Positions 62,181-64,000 of a DNA stretch of 64,000 nt are shown here, piece by piece. The stretch lies in the NCBI GenBank assembly GCA_026874595.1, contig CM049309.1, forward strand, positions 70,162,926-70,226,925, given 5' to 3'. Origin of the DNA: Sipunculus nudus (lineage: Eukaryota > Annelida > Sipuncula > Golfingiida > Sipunculidae). Each line of letters opens with the position of its first letter. The stretch's first letter is position 1. Made by a program: the position numbers and the translations under genes. The notes under the pieces were generated by a model. The model searched no databases and had not been told where the DNA came from. It was given only the letters and a program-made list of their open reading frames with translations.

Positions 62181-63654
62181 ATTAATTTGCCACATGCAGC
62201 TGTGCTAACATTATAAGTCCTATTTCTTTTAACATATATGAAAACATGTAAAAATACCATAATATTTTAACAACTGTATATTACATTTCCAAACAATTGT
62301 GAGATTTTTCTTTTCACTCCTTGCAACAAAGTCTGTAACTAAAACACTTTTGTTATTATCATCAAGTGCCTCTGACTGACAATATAATAAATAGTGTCAC
62401 TAAAACAGAGGTTCTGTAATAATGTGATGGTAGAATGTAAAGTACTTTTATTTATTAAAGCGTTTAATTTATATCTTAAATAAATATGCAGTCTAAGTAT
62501 TTCACAGTGACAGGACACGGATACTTGTTAGAATTTACAAGCAGGGCTTTTAACAGGAAGAAAATTTGAAGAGTGAATGATGCCCAGGCAAAAGTTTTGT
62601 GTCAAACTGGAATTTGACCTTATGTTCCTATCATTATATCATTAAATATTGTTATATAAGTTTTTACTGTAGTGTCCAAGAGTTAGTTGTCAGCAAACAG
62701 CCCAAAATTATTCCCGTCCGATCAGACACCTGACCCCCAAAACCAAGCATACCATTTGGTTTTCCAGCATCCCAGATACTTACACCCATATGTTCCTGAA
62801 AGCCATGTACAAGTAAAATTCATAAAGATGCTTTAATTCCCTCAATGCTGTCTACTTAACCTATTATCATTAATAGCAAATACTGGTACATGTGTATGAA
62901 TTATACATGTTGAAGACAACAGCCTGCTGCAGTTTTCTGCAAATGATCAAGATTGTGAAAGATGTAAAAAAAAAACTCTTAGCATATGTCTCTTTACATA
63001 CAAATTTAAAAGTGTTTAAGAAATTTGTGATTTATTGAACCCTAATCCTAACTCCAAAGGATTTAAAAATCCCACTTTCAACAGAAGTCATAAAAAGAGT
63101 TCTGGTTTTGAGCTATTTGAGAAATTTGAAATCAGAAGCACTGCTAGGAGTAGGAACATTACATTGAGAAGCACTGCATGCTAGGAACATTTAGGAATGA
63201 GGCATGACTATGGAAATGAAATTAATTAAACTAACCGTCTCCAAGATACCAATGGTTGTTACACCATGTTTTTATTATTTACTGGTGGTATATTCCAAAA
63301 TAACACATCAATTTGCAAACTCACAATCAATACAACGTCTCACACAAAAGTCACTTTTCAAATTATTTAGAACTAGACAATTTTAGGTCAGCCCTGAGTT
63401 GATTGAATTCCTGGTCTTTGGTCTACTGGAACTCCTTGTCTTATCTCGATACTTTTCCCCAGTTGGACATGTTACATTGCTTGTTTTATGGTTAAGCCTC
63501 CCCCTTCAGGAAGGAGAGGGTTACTGGGGGTTAATGAGTTTATTTTCTATATCCATATTTGGGTAAAAGATTGTTGTGGGTGAACCTGCTTAGATCCCCC
63601 TGGGTGCAAACCCATCAATCAATTTAAATTTTTTTGGTTCTTATTTTTTATTAT
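62181..63654. other. AT-rich stretch, no gene seen
   Basis: A 60-codon plus-strand frame at 63,204-63,386 has no domain. GCCTCCCCCTTCAGGAAGG (63,496-63,514) starts a short GC-richer patch. I see nothing else. Confidence 0.45.
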
Positions 63655-63800
63655 CTTCCTTCTCCCTTGATTTTCTGTTTGTGCTAGATCTCCAAAATGG
63701 CTGATTTTCAATAGCTGAAATTTGGGCACAATATTAATCCTAGGATTTGCAAATTTGGACCTGATACTTTATTCTTTACCTTTACCGTATTCCAAAGGCC
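63655..63800 (+). repeat. Dispersed repeat, copy 2
   Basis: Counterpart of 49,310-49,480 in the same orientation. Both have a T-rich, CCTTTTCCCC-like or CTTCTCCCTTG-like lead, TGTGCTAGATYTCCA, GCTGATTTTC, and a GGATTTGCA...GACCTGAT or GCACCTGAT stretch. The remaining 200 bases of the window (63,801-64,000) show nothing. Confidence 0.5.
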
Positions 63801-64000
63801 ATACACTCCATATCTGTTTCCCCATTATTGCTCAGTTGTGGGAATCGGGAGAGTCTATCGGTGATCGCGCGTAGATTGTATACATCTAGTGAAGATCTAT
63901 ATGTATCTGTACAGCCCTGCAATATTTGATGACATTTCTATCATATTCTGTGATCTTTGATATTTTTGATCTCTGTATTAGTAAAATATGTACATCTAAA

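Overview
The window reads as AT-rich, gene-poor eukaryotic DNA, most likely from a marine mollusc or another lophotrochozoan. This rests on several sequence types: tRNA-derived SINEs with recognisable A and B boxes, a 5'-truncated non-LTR retrotransposon, non-autonomous elements whose tails are runs of GACGGAC followed by palindromic ends, and very large young minisatellites. There are no bacterial signatures (no operons, ribosome binding sites, tRNA genes or long ORFs). The longest ORF of apparent protein origin is a retrotransposon remnant of 154 codons. Taxonomy is inference; nothing here fixes a species.

Layout. 1-13,100: AT-rich DNA with a diverged local duplication (about 774 bp apart), a 656-bp TIR element (3,182-3,837), a SINE (about 6,000-6,205), two degenerate tandem fields (6,230-7,560 and 10,620-10,900) and a weak promoter/first-exon candidate (11,826-12,163). 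13,120-16,526: a composite element with tandem 337-bp units, with a second, Helentron-like element lodged inside it. 16,527-26,147: mostly unique DNA with two candidate minus-strand exons (22,655-22,822 and 19,890-20,121) and a second SINE (24,710-24,932). 26,148-27,980: a second Helentron-like copy, inverted, with 280-bp internal units. 28,083-36,345: an 8.3-kb minisatellite of a 34-bp unit. 36,346-45,756: AT-rich DNA with twin (TA)n tracts and a hAT-like element that contains a LINE fragment. 45,757-48,425: a second member of the composite-element family. 50,459-52,643: a large TIR element whose centre has become a 48-bp minisatellite. 54,360-58,170: two elements that share nuclear-receptor-like half-sites. 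59,312-62,180: a nearly perfect 61-copy array of a 47-bp unit.

No complete gene is visible. The window is probably intergenic or a large intron. If the two minus-strand exon candidates are real, a gene on the minus strand passes through it. Three minisatellites together take up about 13 kb, and at least one of them grew inside a transposon. The main biology to see here is interplay between transposons and tandem-repeat expansion, not an enzymatic system.
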